A DNA stretch of 64,000 bases from Luteococcus sp052116585 (GCF_052116585.1 NZ_JBQKKT010000007.1:1-64000); one strand, 5' to 3'. Positions 1 through 7,940 are shown, counted from the stretch's first letter. The notes: generated by a model from the sequence alone, not told the origin. Made by a program: numbers and translations.

Positions 1-54
1 CCCGCCCGCGCCGCCCCCCCCCCCCCCCCCCGCCCCCCCCCCCCCCCCCCCCCC
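1..54. repeat. poly-C tract at window edge
   Basis: The first 54 bases are C with four scattered G; uninterrupted C runs cover 14-31 and 33-54, split by one G. No gene or hairpin is visible. A run like this next to unique sequence is more likely an assembly or sequencing artefact at a contig end than biology. Confidence 0.85.
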
Positions 55-58
55 TGTA

Positions 59-94
59 TTCCCTGACCAAGCAGCATTCCCTGACCAAGCAGCA
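59..94. repeat. 18-bp tandem repeat, two copies
   Basis: Two identical 18-bp units (59-76 and 77-94) directly follow the poly-C tract, then a degenerate third start near 95. No function is evident; it may be linked to the same contig-end artefact. Confidence 0.75.
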
Positions 95-118
95 CGTCCC
101 TGGCCACGCACGACGCGT

Positions 119-164
119 CAAAAACAAAGACCGCCGCGTCGATCCCGGGGGACCGACGCGGCGG
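119..164 (-). terminator. intrinsic terminator of tRNA-Ser(GCU)
   Basis: An 11-bp perfect stem (131-141 with 154-164, 12-nt loop) is followed on the minus strand by a T-rich run (complement of 119-130). It lies 5 bases past the CCA end of the tRNA, so it should end that transcript. Confidence 0.85.
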
Positions 165-168
165 CAGT

Positions 169-262
169 TGGCGGAGGTGGCGAGATTTGAACTCGCGATG
201 GGGTTTTAGCCCCAAACCCGCTTAGCAGGCGGGCGCCATAGACCTGACTAGGCGACACCTCC
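169..262 (-). tRNA. tRNA-Ser(GCU)
   Basis: Read on the minus strand, the acceptor stem GGAGGTG pairs with CACCTCC, followed by discriminator G and an encoded CCA (ending at 169). The anticodon stem CCCGC/GCGGG encloses loop CTGCTAA, giving anticodon GCU for AGC/AGU serine codons. A long variable arm is present, as expected for tRNA-Ser, and the T arm holds GTTCAAATC. It is transcribed alone, with its own promoter and terminator. Confidence 0.95.
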
Positions 263-273
263 AACAAGGGACA

Positions 274-302
274 AGCGTATCTGGTCCTGACGCCCGCGGC
301 AA
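274..302 (-). promoter_or_regulatory. putative sigma70-type promoter of tRNA-Ser(GCU)
   Basis: On the minus strand TTGCCG (297-302) and TACGCT (274-279) are separated by 17 bp. The -10 ends 11 bases before the tRNA 5' end at 262, so the leader would be only a few nucleotides. This is pattern matching to the consensus, not mapped. Confidence 0.5.
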
Positions 303-482
303 AGTCGGCATTCCGGCGCGACATGTCAGTCATCGTAATATCATGGTCAACAGACCTGTGGGGCGTGCCATGATGAACGAATTCGCACCGCCTCGAGCAG
401 CCGGGAGGTCCCTTCCCGACACCCTTGGGGTGACTGCGGCATCGCAGCTAGCATTCCTTGAAGACCATCCAGAAGGACATCC

Positions 483-2297
483 ATGGCAGAGGCTCGGCGG
501 GCAGGTCAGCAGCGCGACGACGCACCGGGAACCCCGCGATACGCGGATCCGGACAGCGTCGTCGATGCGCCCGTGGTCCCTCGCCGCACCGTCGTCACCT
601 GGGACGAGGAGTCACCCGACGACTGGCGGGATGAGGGAACTCCCCCATGGCACCGTTCTGATGGCGAGAAGCCCGGCGCACGCGCGACGGGCCGAACCTC
701 CCCCGCGGCCGCACAACACCGCAGCGCCTTCCGCGACGGGCGCGAGCACAGCTTCCGCAGCTCCTTGGGCTGGACGGCACTGGGTGCCCTCTTCCCCGGA
801 CTTGGACTGTGGCCCACCCGTCGTCGCGCGATCGGTCTGGCCGTGCTGGGGGCCATGGTTCTGACGCTGCTGACGCTGATCCTGGTGACCCTCTGGCGGC
901 CGGCAGCTGTCGCTGCCGTCGCGGTGAAGCCGGGGATGCTGCGTCTGGTGGGCATCGGGGCGATCCTGGGGGCCATGGTGCTCAGCGGCCTGGTCACACT
1001 CACGCACATGACCACTCGCCCCCATTCGGTCACGCCCCTGCAGCGCACGATCGGAACTGCGACAGTGGGCCTGCTGACCTTCATGATCAGCGCCCCGCTG
1101 ATCGTCGGCGCCAGCTACACCCGCAGCCAGGCAAGCCTGGTCAACAATGTCTTCAAGAACGCGACCCGCTCGCTGACGCGCCCCGATCTGGGAACGGGCG
1201 ACGTGTGGAAGAACAAGCCACGTCTCAACATCCTGCTCCTGGGCTCCGACTCCACGGCGGCGCGGACCGAGCACGGCGATGGTGTGCGGACCGACACCAT
1301 CATGGTGGCCAGCATCAACACCAGCAATGGCGACACCACCCTGCTGCAGATCCCGCGCAACATGGCCCGCATGCCCTTCCCCGACGGCAGCCCCTTGCAC
1401 GAGCTCTACCCGGACGGCTTCTACTCCGAGACCGCAGACAATCCCGACTACTTCGCCAATGCGATCTACGGCAATGTCCCCGCGCTGCACCCCGAGCTGT
1501 TCACCGCCACCGACTACCCGGGGGCCGATGCCCTCAAGGTCGGCGTGGGCGCCGCACTCGGCCTGGACATCGACTACTTCGCGATGATCAACATCGACGG
1601 TCTCACCCGCTTGATCGACGCCATGGGCGGCGTGCGACTCAATGTGAACTCACGCATCCCGGTGGCCGGCGACAGCGAGGGACGCGCCGCCACCGGATGG
1701 ATCGAACCGGGCGAGGAGAAGCTGCTGAACGGCTATTACGCCATGTGGTACGCCCGCAGCCGCAAGGGCTCCACCGACTACAACCGCATGGGGCGCCAGA
1801 CCTGCGTCGTGAAGGCGGTGATCGACCAGGCGGATCCGGCCACCCTGCTGACCCGCTACGAGGGCATCGCGTCGGCCTCCCAGGAGATGCTGGTCACCGA
1901 CATCCCACAGGACGTGCTCTCCCCTCTGGTGAATCTGGCCCTTCGGGTCAAGGATGGTCACATCCGGCGGGTGCTCTTCGTGCACCAGAAGGATGGCTTC
2001 GACACCACGGATCCCGATTTCGAGATGATGCGGGCGAAGGTGGCGGCCGCCATCCAGGAGACCCAGGACGAGCCGTCCACCGAGCCCTCATCGCCCCCGG
2101 ATCCTGCCGGCCAGCCCGCGGCACCGGCCAGTAGCGCTGCTCCGGCTCCCGAGACCACCCAGCCCACGCAGGCACCGAGCGAGGCGCCGGGCACTCCTTC
2201 GGCCACCCCAACGGTGCAGAGCGAGAATGTCGCCGACGCCTGCGCCTACAATCCGGAACCCGTCGACGGGCAGCCCCAGACTGACCAGCCCGGCTGA
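483..2297 (+). CDS. LytR-CpsA-Psr (LCP) family cell-wall glycopolymer transferase
   Basis: 604 aa. LCP proteins move undecaprenyl-diphosphate-linked glycopolymers (teichoic-acid-like or capsular) onto peptidoglycan at the outer face of the membrane. A charged cytoplasmic N-terminus is followed by about four hydrophobic segments (roughly residues 94-108, 113-137, 150-172, 190-212). The LCP domain starts at residue 248 with NILLLGSDS, then RTDTIMVASIN and the IPRN motif with its conserved Arg. The C-terminus from about residue 520 is a Pro/Ala/Ser/Thr-rich tail, probably wall-spanning. The ATG at 483 has AGAAGGA five bases upstream. The gene is monocistronic, convergent with the next gene across a large inverted repeat. 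TAATAT at 336-341 could be a -10 but no good -35 accompanies it. Confidence 0.9.
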   Translation: MAEARRAGQQRDDAPGTPRYADPDSVVDAPVVPRRTVVTWDEESPDDWRDEGTPPWHRSDGEKPGARATGRTSPAAAQHRSAFRDGREHSFRSSLGWTALGALFPGLGLWPTRRRAIGLAVLGAMVLTLLTLILVTLWRPAAVAAVAVKPGMLRLVGIGAILGAMVLSGLVTLTHMTTRPHSVTPLQRTIGTATVGLLTFMISAPLIVGASYTRSQASLVNNVFKNATRSLTRPDLGTGDVWKNKPRLNILLLGSDSTAARTEHGDGVRTDTIMVASINTSNGDTTLLQIPRNMARMPFPDGSPLHELYPDGFYSETADNPDYFANAIYGNVPALHPELFTATDYPGADALKVGVGAALGLDIDYFAMINIDGLTRLIDAMGGVRLNVNSRIPVAGDSEGRAATGWIEPGEEKLLNGYYAMWYARSRKGSTDYNRMGRQTCVVKAVIDQADPATLLTRYEGIASASQEMLVTDIPQDVLSPLVNLALRVKDGHIRRVLFVHQKDGFDTTDPDFEMMRAKVAAAIQETQDEPSTEPSSPPDPAGQPAAPASSAAPAPETTQPTQAPSEAPGTPSATPTVQSENVADACAYNPEPVDGQPQTDQPG

Positions 2298-2337
2298 GCC
2301 CCGCACCCCCTTCTCCGCCCCGCACGGCCCAGCCCCG

Positions 2338-2393
2338 CACATTCCTGCCCCGCCTCCCGCACATTCCTGCCCCGCCTCCCGCACATTCCTGCC
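2338..2393. repeat. 22-bp tandem repeat, about 2.5 copies
   Basis: Units at 2338-2359 and 2360-2381 are identical; the third (2382-2393) is cut by the start of the inverted repeat that follows. It lies in the convergent intergenic region after the LCP gene. No coding role is seen. Confidence 0.85.
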
Positions 2394-2462
2394 AGAAACA
2401 GATGCATATGCGGTGTCCAGTGCATTTGCTGCACTCGACACCGCCTATGCATCTGCTTCTGG
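2392..2462. terminator. 71-nt near-perfect inverted repeat between convergent genes
   Basis: Outer arms 2392-2417 and 2437-2462 match over 26 bp with two mismatches. The central part adds an AGTGCA/TGCACT pair around loop TTTGC, giving a hairpin of over 30 bp. Neither side has a T run, so a classical intrinsic terminator is uncertain, although the position between two convergent genes suits a bidirectional terminator. A palindromic repeat or small mobile-element remnant is an alternative. Confidence 0.55.
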
Positions 2463-2477
2463 CGCGCTGGAGCTGCG

Positions 2478-3005
2478 CTACTGCTTGTGGGAGACGACGT
2501 CCGGGTTCGGCGGCTGGTGCGGGTCGATCAGCGGCACGTTGATGGTCTCGCCGTAGCCACGGTCGGCATCCAGATGCTGGGCGACGGCCGCGACCAGCGC
2601 CTTCATCTCCTCGTCCTCGCCACCACCGGGGCAGATCAGGTGAGTTCGGCCCACCTCGCCGTGGTACAGCGTGAGGTGGGAGCCCTGGGCACTGGTCGTG
2701 ACCTTGGTGACATCGCCCCAGGTGCCCGACTTGTCGGTGCCCGGCCCGTGGATGCGGTAGCCCTTGGGATCCAGGTCAACGAAGGTGCGCATCGTCACCA
2801 TGGACCACCCAGCCATCGCGGCCAGCACCAGGCCGGCGATCAGGATGATGGCGGCCAGCACCACCCAGAGCAGGGCGGCCTCCTTGGCCGTGGCCAGGGA
2901 GACCAGCAGGGCCCCCAGCAGGGTCATCCCTGCCGCAATCACGAAGGCTCGAACCGGTGGACGCGGCTTCAGCACATAGGTGCGGGGATCAGGTGCGTCG
3001 GTCAC
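2478..3005 (-). CDS. conserved membrane protein with two TM segments and cytoplasmic tail
   Basis: 175 aa, function unknown. A short Pro/Arg-rich N-terminus precedes two hydrophobic helices (about residues 18-40 and 44-67). The soluble C-terminal part (about 70-150) alternates short beta-like stretches (FVDLDPKGYRI, HLTLYHGEVGR) in a way that recalls PH-like domains of small actinobacterial membrane proteins; that comparison is inference. The GTG at 3003-3005 is preceded by GAGGAGAG. It begins 30 bases past the end of tRNA-Ser(UGA) on the same strand, so read-through from the tRNA promoter is possible. Confidence 0.7.
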   Translation of the reverse strand: MTDAPDPRTYVLKPRPPVRAFVIAAGMTLLGALLVSLATAKEAALLWVVLAAIILIAGLVLAAMAGWSMVTMRTFVDLDPKGYRIHGPGTDKSGTWGDVTKVTTSAQGSHLTLYHGEVGRTHLICPGGGEDEEMKALVAAVAQHLDADRGYGETINVPLIDPHQPPNPDVVSHKQ

Positions 3006-3035
3006 GACTCTCCTCGTCGAGTGGGCGGACTGGGG

Positions 3036-3123
3036 TGGCGGCGAGGGTGGGATTCGAACCCACGGAGAGTTGCCCCTCGGCCGCTTTCAAGGCGGCTGCA
3101 CTAGTCCACTATGCGACCTCGCC
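3036..3123 (-). tRNA. tRNA-Ser(UGA)
   Basis: On the minus strand the acceptor GGCGAGG pairs with CCTCGCC, followed by discriminator G and an encoded CCA ending at 3036. The anticodon stem GCCGC/GCGGC encloses loop CTTGAAA, anticodon UGA, which reads UCN serine codons. The T arm contains GTTCGAATC and there is a long variable arm. A perfect 7-bp dyad (3128-3143) sits just upstream of its 5' end. Confidence 0.95.
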
Positions 3124-3213
3124 GTGCCCGGACCGTGGTCCGGAACATCCGCAATCCTATCCGACTGCGCCCGATCCCCTCGCCCACCACCGCCGCTGTG
3201 GCAGGCTGGAGCC

Positions 3214-4203
3214 ATGCGTGCGATCACCGTGACCGAAGCAGGCGGCCCCGAGCAGATGCAGTGGAGCGAGGTGGAGACCCCCACCCCCGCTGCCGGCGAG
3301 GTGCTGGTGAAGACCATCGCGGCCGGCGTCAACCGCGCCGATCTGCTGCAGCGCAAGGGCCACTACCCGCCACCCCCCGGCATCAGCGAGATCATGGGTC
3401 TGGAGGCCACCGGAACGGTCGTGGAGCTGGGAGCCGGCGTCACCGGCCTGTCGGTGGGTGACGAGGTGGTCTGTCTGCTGGCAGGCGGCGGCTACGCGGA
3501 GTACTTCGTCGTGCCGCAGGGCCAGTGCATCGCCGTCCCGCAGGGTGTCGACGTCGTCTCCGCCGCGGCTCTCGTCGAGGTGGCCGCGACCGTGATGAGC
3601 AATATGGACCACGTCAACCTCAAGCCCGGGGAGACCTTCCTGGTGCACGGCGGGGCCGGCGGCATCGGCACCTTCGCCATCCAGTACGCCAAGGCCCTGG
3701 GGTGCCAGGTCATTGCCACGGCAGGCAATGAGCGCAAGCTGGATCACTGCCGTCAGATGGGGGCAGACCTGGCCATCGACTACCACGAGGACTGGGTGAC
3801 AGCCATCACGGAGGCCACCGCCTCGGATGGCTTCCCCCACAAGGGCGTCGACGTGATTCTGGACGTGATGGGAGCCAAGTACCTGGAGATGAATGTCGAC
3901 GTGCTTGCCCTCGACGGACGTCAGGTGACGATCGGCCTGCAGGGCGGCCGCAAGGGCACCCTGGACATGGGCAAGCTGCTCAACAAGCGGGCGACGGTGA
4001 CCGCCACCAGCCTTCGTTTCCGTCCGCTGGAGCAGAAGGCGGAGATCTGCCAGCGCGTGGCGGAGGTGGTCTGGCCGATGATCGCCGACGGCCGGATCAA
4101 GCTGGCCCCGGAGACCCGCATCCCGATGTCGGAAGCCCGTCGGGCCCACGAACAGCTCGACGGTGGGGACAATGTCGGCAAGATCATCCTGGTGGCTCCG
4201 TGA
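3214..4203 (+). CDS. NAD(P)H:quinone oxidoreductase, zinc-less MDR family
   Basis: 329 aa, the usual length for the PIG3/QOR group of medium-chain dehydrogenases/reductases. It should reduce quinones or enones with NADPH in the cytosol. The N-terminal GroES-like domain starts MRAITVTEAGGPEQ and carries NRADLLQRKGHYPPPPG, typical of this group. A Rossmann segment HGGAGGIG lies near residue 150, and no zinc-ligand cysteines are present. An upstream in-frame start exists at 2980 but would run through tRNA-Ser(UGA), so the ATG at 3214 is chosen although its ribosome site is weak. The stop overlaps the next gene by GTGA. Confidence 0.88.
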   Translation: MRAITVTEAGGPEQMQWSEVETPTPAAGEVLVKTIAAGVNRADLLQRKGHYPPPPGISEIMGLEATGTVVELGAGVTGLSVGDEVVCLLAGGGYAEYFVVPQGQCIAVPQGVDVVSAAALVEVAATVMSNMDHVNLKPGETFLVHGGAGGIGTFAIQYAKALGCQVIATAGNERKLDHCRQMGADLAIDYHEDWVTAITEATASDGFPHKGVDVILDVMGAKYLEMNVDVLALDGRQVTIGLQGGRKGTLDMGKLLNKRATVTATSLRFRPLEQKAEICQRVAEVVWPMIADGRIKLAPETRIPMSEARRAHEQLDGGDNVGKIILVAP

Positions 4204-4778
4204 CCCGGATCGAGTGGTCAACGGGCACCTGGACGCATGAGCCGGCATCGGTGAGCACCAACCCGGATGGCCTATTGGTGACCTGTGTGGAGGGCAGTGA
4301 CGCGTGGCGGCACACCAGCTATGGCTTCGTGCACGAAAGTGAGCACGCGCTGGTGGCCCCGCTGGAGCCCGACAGTGCGGTGGAGGTGGTCTTCCTCGCC
4401 GACTTCTCGCAGCAGTTCGACCAAGCGGGCGTCTACCTCTGCTGGGACAGTGAGCACTGGATCAAGGCCGGGTGTGAGTTTGCCGACGGCCGCCTCCAGG
4501 TGGGCGCCGTGGTCACCGACGGCCACTCCGACTGGTCAGTGCGGCCCGTCGACTGGCTGGGCCAGCGCGTACGTGTACGTGCCTCCTGGAGTGACGGGGC
4601 CGTGACGATCCGCGCCGGTTTGGACGGGGAGGCGCTGGAGCTGGTCCGAGTGGCTCCCTTCGACGCCCAGGCACCAGTCAGCGCAGGACCCTTCACCTGT
4701 GCCCCCACCAGAGCCGGCCTCACGACCCGGTTCACCAGCTGGGAGGTGCTCCCGGCGGACGTGTCGCTGCATCCCTGA
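4200..4778 (+). CDS. DUF1349 domain-containing protein
   Basis: 192 aa. DUF1349 proteins have a concanavalin-like beta-sandwich related to glycoside-hydrolase lectin modules, but their reaction is not established. The family pattern is visible: FLADFSQQFDQAGVYLCWD, EHWIKAGCEFADG and GAVVTDGHSDWS, rich in Trp and Asp. There is no signal peptide, so it should be cytosolic. It starts with GTG at 4200, overlapping the stop of the quinone oxidoreductase by 4 bp, so the two are translationally coupled. The functional link between the two proteins is unknown. Confidence 0.8.
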   Translation: MTRIEWSTGTWTHEPASVSTNPDGLLVTCVEGSDAWRHTSYGFVHESEHALVAPLEPDSAVEVVFLADFSQQFDQAGVYLCWDSEHWIKAGCEFADGRLQVGAVVTDGHSDWSVRPVDWLGQRVRVRASWSDGAVTIRAGLDGEALELVRVAPFDAQAPVSAGPFTCAPTRAGLTTRFTSWEVLPADVSLHP

Positions 4779-4780
4779 GC

Positions 4781-4850
4781 CCTCGACAGGCTCGGGGAAC
4801 ATGACCCCGGCGGCCGAGCTTGTCGAGGCCCCTCGACAGGCTCGGGGAAC
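4781..4850. repeat. 20-bp direct repeat pair plus palindrome between convergent genes
   Basis: An exact 20-bp repeat occurs at 4781-4800 and 4831-4850. Between them 4815-4828 is the inverse of 4831-4844 with one mismatch and a 2-nt loop, so the second copy forms a 14-bp hairpin. The element sits at the convergence of the DUF1349 gene and a minus-strand gene and may act as a bidirectional terminator. The CTCGACA/TGTCGAG core resembles intergenic palindromes seen in other high-GC actinobacteria (recollection, not checked). Confidence 0.65.
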
Positions 4851-4855
4851 GAAAC

Positions 4856-5248
4856 TCAGCCGAAGATCATCCAGGCGAACCAGGTGCCCCAGACCACGGC
4901 CAGCAGGCCGAGGACCGCGGGGATGGCGATCCGCCACTCCCGGCCGGGCACCACGTCGGGTTCGTCGGAGATCTCGCCCCGCATCCGGGCGACGGCGGGC
5001 AGGGCGTAGTGGACGTCGACGGTGCTGCCCTCGGGCACCTCGATGGCCGCCGCCGCCAGTCCGGTCCTGCCGGTGGGGACCCGGCCGATCACCTCGAGCT
5101 CGTGTCGGCCGGGGCTCACCTCCAAGTCGTGCACCACCGCCGGATCGCCGGCCTCCAGATGATGGGGCTCTCGGTCCAGATGCACCAGCAGGGGCTCCTT
5201 GGCGTTGATCGCCAGGGCATGCAGACGAAGGATCGTGGGGTCAGCCAT
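4856..5248 (-). CDS. small C-tail-anchored protein of unknown function
   Basis: 130 aa. The first 100 residues are soluble with a beta-rich pattern (LLVHLDREPHHLEAGD, VSPGRHELEVIGRVPTG); the last 24 (IAIPAVLGLLAVVWG to the end) form one transmembrane helix, predicting a tail-anchored protein. A longer reading from 5488 would run over the argG promoter and start, so the ATG at 5246-5248 is preferred. It has no Shine-Dalgarno sequence and may be leaderless. It is divergent from argG. Confidence 0.6.
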   Translation of the reverse strand: MADPTILRLHALAINAKEPLLVHLDREPHHLEAGDPAVVHDLEVSPGRHELEVIGRVPTGRTGLAAAAIEVPEGSTVDVHYALPAVARMRGEISDEPDVVPGREWRIAIPAVLGLLAVVWGTWFAWMIFG

Positions 5249-5320
5249 GGGGGCAGTCTTGCAGAACCGGGCCACCGGGAGCCGCCGCACGCCTGCCAGC
5301 GGGCATCCACCAGCAGAACT

Positions 5321-5355
5321 TGGAATAATTATTCGCAATGTCGAATAGATATGCG
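5321..5355 (+). promoter_or_regulatory. tandem ARG boxes (ArgR operator) upstream of argG
   Basis: 5323-5334 is a perfect 12-bp palindrome, GAATAATTATTC. In its context it matches about 16 of 18 positions of the ArgR/AhrC consensus (TGAAT, four A/T, ATTCA). A weaker box begins with GAATAGATATGC at 5343. Their centres are 20 bp apart, the spacing usual for paired ARG boxes bound by an ArgR hexamer. The argG start codon is at 5370, so the boxes would cover the promoter. Arginine-dependent repression is the inference. Confidence 0.75.
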
Positions 5356-5369
5356 CTAAGCTGCGGGTC

Positions 5370-6788
5370 GTGTCCAAAGTTCTGACTTCCCTTCCGGCCG
5401 GCGAGAAGGTCGGCATCGCATTCTCCGGAGGCCTCGACACCTCCGTCGCCGTCGCGTGGATGCGCGAGAAGGGTGCGATCCCCTGCACCTACACCGCCCA
5501 CATCGGCCAGTACGACGAGCCCGACATCGAATCGGTGCCCGGCCGCGCCGGCCAGTACGGCGCCGAGATCAGCCGCCTGGTGGACTGCCGAGAGCAGCTC
5601 GTCGAGGAGGGCCTCAGCGCCCTGGCCTGCGGCGCCTTCCACATCACCAGCGCCGGACGCGCCTACTTCAACACCACGCCGATCGGCCGCGCCGTCACCG
5701 GCACCCTGCTGGTGCGCGCCATGGCGGACGACGACGTGAACATCTGGGGCGACGGGTCCACCTACAAGGGCAACGACATCGAGCGCTTCTACCGCTACGG
5801 CCTGATGGCCAACCCGCAGCTGCGCATCTACAAGCCCTGGCTCGACGAGGACTTCGTGCGCGAGCTGGGCGGTCGCGACGAGATGAGCGTCTGGCTAACC
5901 CAGCGCGACCTCCCCTACCGCGACTCCAAGGAGAAGGCCTACTCCACCGACGCCAACATCTGGGGCGCCACCCACGAGGCGAAGACGCTGGAGCACCTGA
6001 ACGTCGGGCTCGAGGATGTCGAGCCGATCATGGGTGTGAAGTTCTGGGATCCGTCGGTGAAGATCGAGACCGAGGACGTCAAGGTCACCTTCCACCAGGG
6101 CCGCCCCGTGGAGATCAACGGCGAGAGCTTCGCCAGCCCGGTGGACCTGGTGATGAAGGCCAATGAGATCGGCGGCCGCCACGGTCTGGGCATGAGCGAC
6201 CAGATCGAGAACCGCATCATCGAGGCCAAGAGCCGCGGCATCTACGAGGCCCCCGGTATGGCACTGCTGTTCATCGCCTACGAGCGACTGCTGAATGCCA
6301 TCCACAACGAGGACACCCTGCAGAACTACCACCAGCAGGGCCAGCGCCTGGGCCGCCTGCTCTACGAGGGCCGCTGGCTCGACCCGCAGAGCCTCATGCT
6401 GCGCGAGTCGATCACCCGCTGGGTGGCCAGCGCCGTCACCGGATCGGTGACCCTGCGCCTTCGTCGCGGCGAGGACTACTCGATCCTGGACACCGACGGC
6501 CCCAACTTCAGCTACCACGCCGAGAAGCTCTCCATGGAACGCGTCGAGGATGCCGCCTTTGGCCCCACCGACCGGATCGGCCAGCTGACCATGCGCAACC
6601 TGGACATCGCCGACTCCCGCGAGAAGCTGGAGATCTACGCCCAGCAGGGTGTGTTGGGCGGCGCCTCCGCCGAGCTGGTGGGTGAATTGGAGACCGGCTC
6701 CAGCAAGCAGATCGCGCAGATCGGCCTGACCACCGGCGAGGCCGAGGCCAGTCTGGACGCCGCCGCCATGGACTTCGGTCTGGACTGA
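5370..6788 (+). CDS. argG: argininosuccinate synthase, long type
   Basis: 472 aa. It condenses citrulline and aspartate with ATP to argininosuccinate, the penultimate step of arginine synthesis. The N-terminus carries the ATP-pyrophosphatase P-loop AFSGGLDTS. Length and sequence (KGNDIERFYRYG, DLPYRDSKEKAYSTDANIWG) match the long ArgG class typified by E. coli (about 450 aa), not the roughly 400-aa class common in actinobacteria. The start is GTG at 5370. No other arg gene is adjacent. Tandem ARG boxes lie immediately upstream and a strong hairpin follows the stop. Confidence 0.95.
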   Translation: MSKVLTSLPAGEKVGIAFSGGLDTSVAVAWMREKGAIPCTYTAHIGQYDEPDIESVPGRAGQYGAEISRLVDCREQLVEEGLSALACGAFHITSAGRAYFNTTPIGRAVTGTLLVRAMADDDVNIWGDGSTYKGNDIERFYRYGLMANPQLRIYKPWLDEDFVRELGGRDEMSVWLTQRDLPYRDSKEKAYSTDANIWGATHEAKTLEHLNVGLEDVEPIMGVKFWDPSVKIETEDVKVTFHQGRPVEINGESFASPVDLVMKANEIGGRHGLGMSDQIENRIIEAKSRGIYEAPGMALLFIAYERLLNAIHNEDTLQNYHQQGQRLGRLLYEGRWLDPQSLMLRESITRWVASAVTGSVTLRLRRGEDYSILDTDGPNFSYHAEKLSMERVEDAAFGPTDRIGQLTMRNLDIADSREKLEIYAQQGVLGGASAELVGELETGSSKQIAQIGLTTGEAEASLDAAAMDFGLD

Positions 6789-6833
6789 TCACCACCACGG
6801 GCGGTCACTCCCAGCCCGCACCCCGCACGCACC

Positions 6834-6862
6834 TGCGGCCCCGACGAATGGTCGGGGCCGCA
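6834..6862. terminator. bidirectional terminator after argG and DUF1963 gene
   Basis: A perfect 12-bp GC stem TGCGGCCCCGAC/GTCGGGGCCGCA with loop GAATG lies between the convergent ends of argG (6788) and the minus-strand gene ending at 6898. There is no long T run. A 39-bp segment containing most of it is repeated exactly at 8008-8046. Confidence 0.7.
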
Positions 6863-6877
6863 GTGCTGTCCACGGGG
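6839..6877. repeat. 39-bp direct repeat, copy 1
   Basis: Identical over 39 bp to 8008-8046. The two copies lie in the same orientation, each about 6-20 bases past the stop codon of a minus-strand gene, and so bracket the DUF1963 gene. Confidence 0.9.
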
Positions 6878-6897
6878 GCGTGGTCAGTCTGTGCGCA

Positions 6898-7839
6898 TCA
6901 GTCCGTCCGAACCAGACACCACGCCTTCTCGAAGGCCCGGGCGCGCAGGTCCGAGGCCCGCATCCAGACCTCGAGGCTGCCCGCGTCGCCGAACCAGCCG
7001 GACAGTGTGGTCCAGGACTCGATGTCGAACACCAGCAGGTATTCGTCGTCGGCATCCAGGGGCAGGACCTCGCGCAGGATTTCCTCGGCGACGCCGCGAC
7101 CATGACTGGGATGGCCCGCCAGGTGCGAACTGGGGATGGGGTGCTCCTCCCGTCGCCAGAAGCGCTGCACCTGCCAACTGAGCTGCCAGTCCTCGTAGGC
7201 GTCCAGATAGGCGTCATGGTCCACCTCTGGCCCGCTCGCAACATCCTCCGGGCAGCGGATCGTGAAGCCGGGCATGGCCAACACCTGCTGACAGGCCGGC
7301 TCGGGCGGATCTCCGCCGTCGACGAGGGGCAAGCCCGCGGGCTCCGCCACCCATTGGACCAGCCACGCACCCTGTTCCCCGTCGGAGGCATCGCTGCCGT
7401 GACTGGTCAGGTCATGGAAGACCTCGAGGCTGCCCGTGGTCGGCAGGAGCGCCAAGGCGTGGGAGGGCTGCTCCGAGGCCCGGGTGCTCGCCCACGCAGT
7501 GCGACCGTCGGCGTCGACGATGCCCTGCACATCAGGCAGGGCGATGGAGGCGACGTGCGCCAGCTGCTGCCCGGATGCGGTGGTCGGCCACTTCTCTGGG
7601 TGGATGGCAGGGGCACCGATGGCGGGGCCGCCGAGCCATGAGACGGGCACCCCCTCGGCCCACAGTTCGCGGAGTTCCTCGTCGCCGGGTTCAAACGACT
7701 GCTCGCTGAACACGGGGGTCAGGGACGGGGCCGCAACGACGGGGTCAACTCCCGACGAGCGCAGCCAGCCCATGACCTCGGGTGGGTTGGCGTGAATCGG
7801 GACGGGGATCTCGAATTCTTCTTCGCTGGTGGCTGTCAT
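6898..7839 (-). CDS. DUF1963 (YwqG-like) protein
   Basis: 313 aa. YwqG/DUF1963 proteins are soluble and mostly uncharacterised. Family hallmarks are present: WLGGPAIGAP near residue 69, a LPTTGSLEVFHDL segment near 132, HLAGHPSHG near 240 and a C-terminal EYLLVFDIES plus GDAGSLEVWM block. No signal peptide or membrane segment is seen. The ATG is at 7837-7839. The gene is bracketed by two copies of a 39-bp hairpin-containing repeat, which suggests it was inserted or that it could be lost by recombination between them. Confidence 0.75.
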   Translation of the reverse strand: MTATSEEEFEIPVPIHANPPEVMGWLRSSGVDPVVAAPSLTPVFSEQSFEPGDEELRELWAEGVPVSWLGGPAIGAPAIHPEKWPTTASGQQLAHVASIALPDVQGIVDADGRTAWASTRASEQPSHALALLPTTGSLEVFHDLTSHGSDASDGEQGAWLVQWVAEPAGLPLVDGGDPPEPACQQVLAMPGFTIRCPEDVASGPEVDHDAYLDAYEDWQLSWQVQRFWRREEHPIPSSHLAGHPSHGRGVAEEILREVLPLDADDEYLLVFDIESWTTLSGWFGDAGSLEVWMRASDLRARAFEKAWCLVRTD

Positions 7840-7888
7840 GACCGTGCTCTCAAATCAGGGAGGGGAATCGTGCCAAAGTCAATGGAAC

Positions 7889-7940
7889 CCCACCGAGGAT
7901 CACGCCAACAGGATTGCACCTTGGCACGATCCTCGGTGGG
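7889..7940. repeat. 20-bp imperfect inverted repeat upstream of DUF1963 gene
   Basis: Arms 7889-7908 and 7921-7940 are complementary over 20 bp with two mismatches; the loop is 12 nt. It lies 50-100 bases upstream of the DUF1963 start and on the far side of the lipoprotein terminator. It may be an additional terminator or a leader structure; there is no T run. Confidence 0.55.

Noticed and set aside
343..864. Plus-strand 173-codon frame before the LCP gene
   Set aside because: It overlaps the LCP coding region in another frame, with Pro/Arg/Ala/Ser-rich shadow composition and no domain.
2980..3213. N-terminal extension of the quinone oxidoreductase
   Set aside because: The extension would translate tRNA-Ser(UGA) sequence; the family N-terminus begins at 3214.
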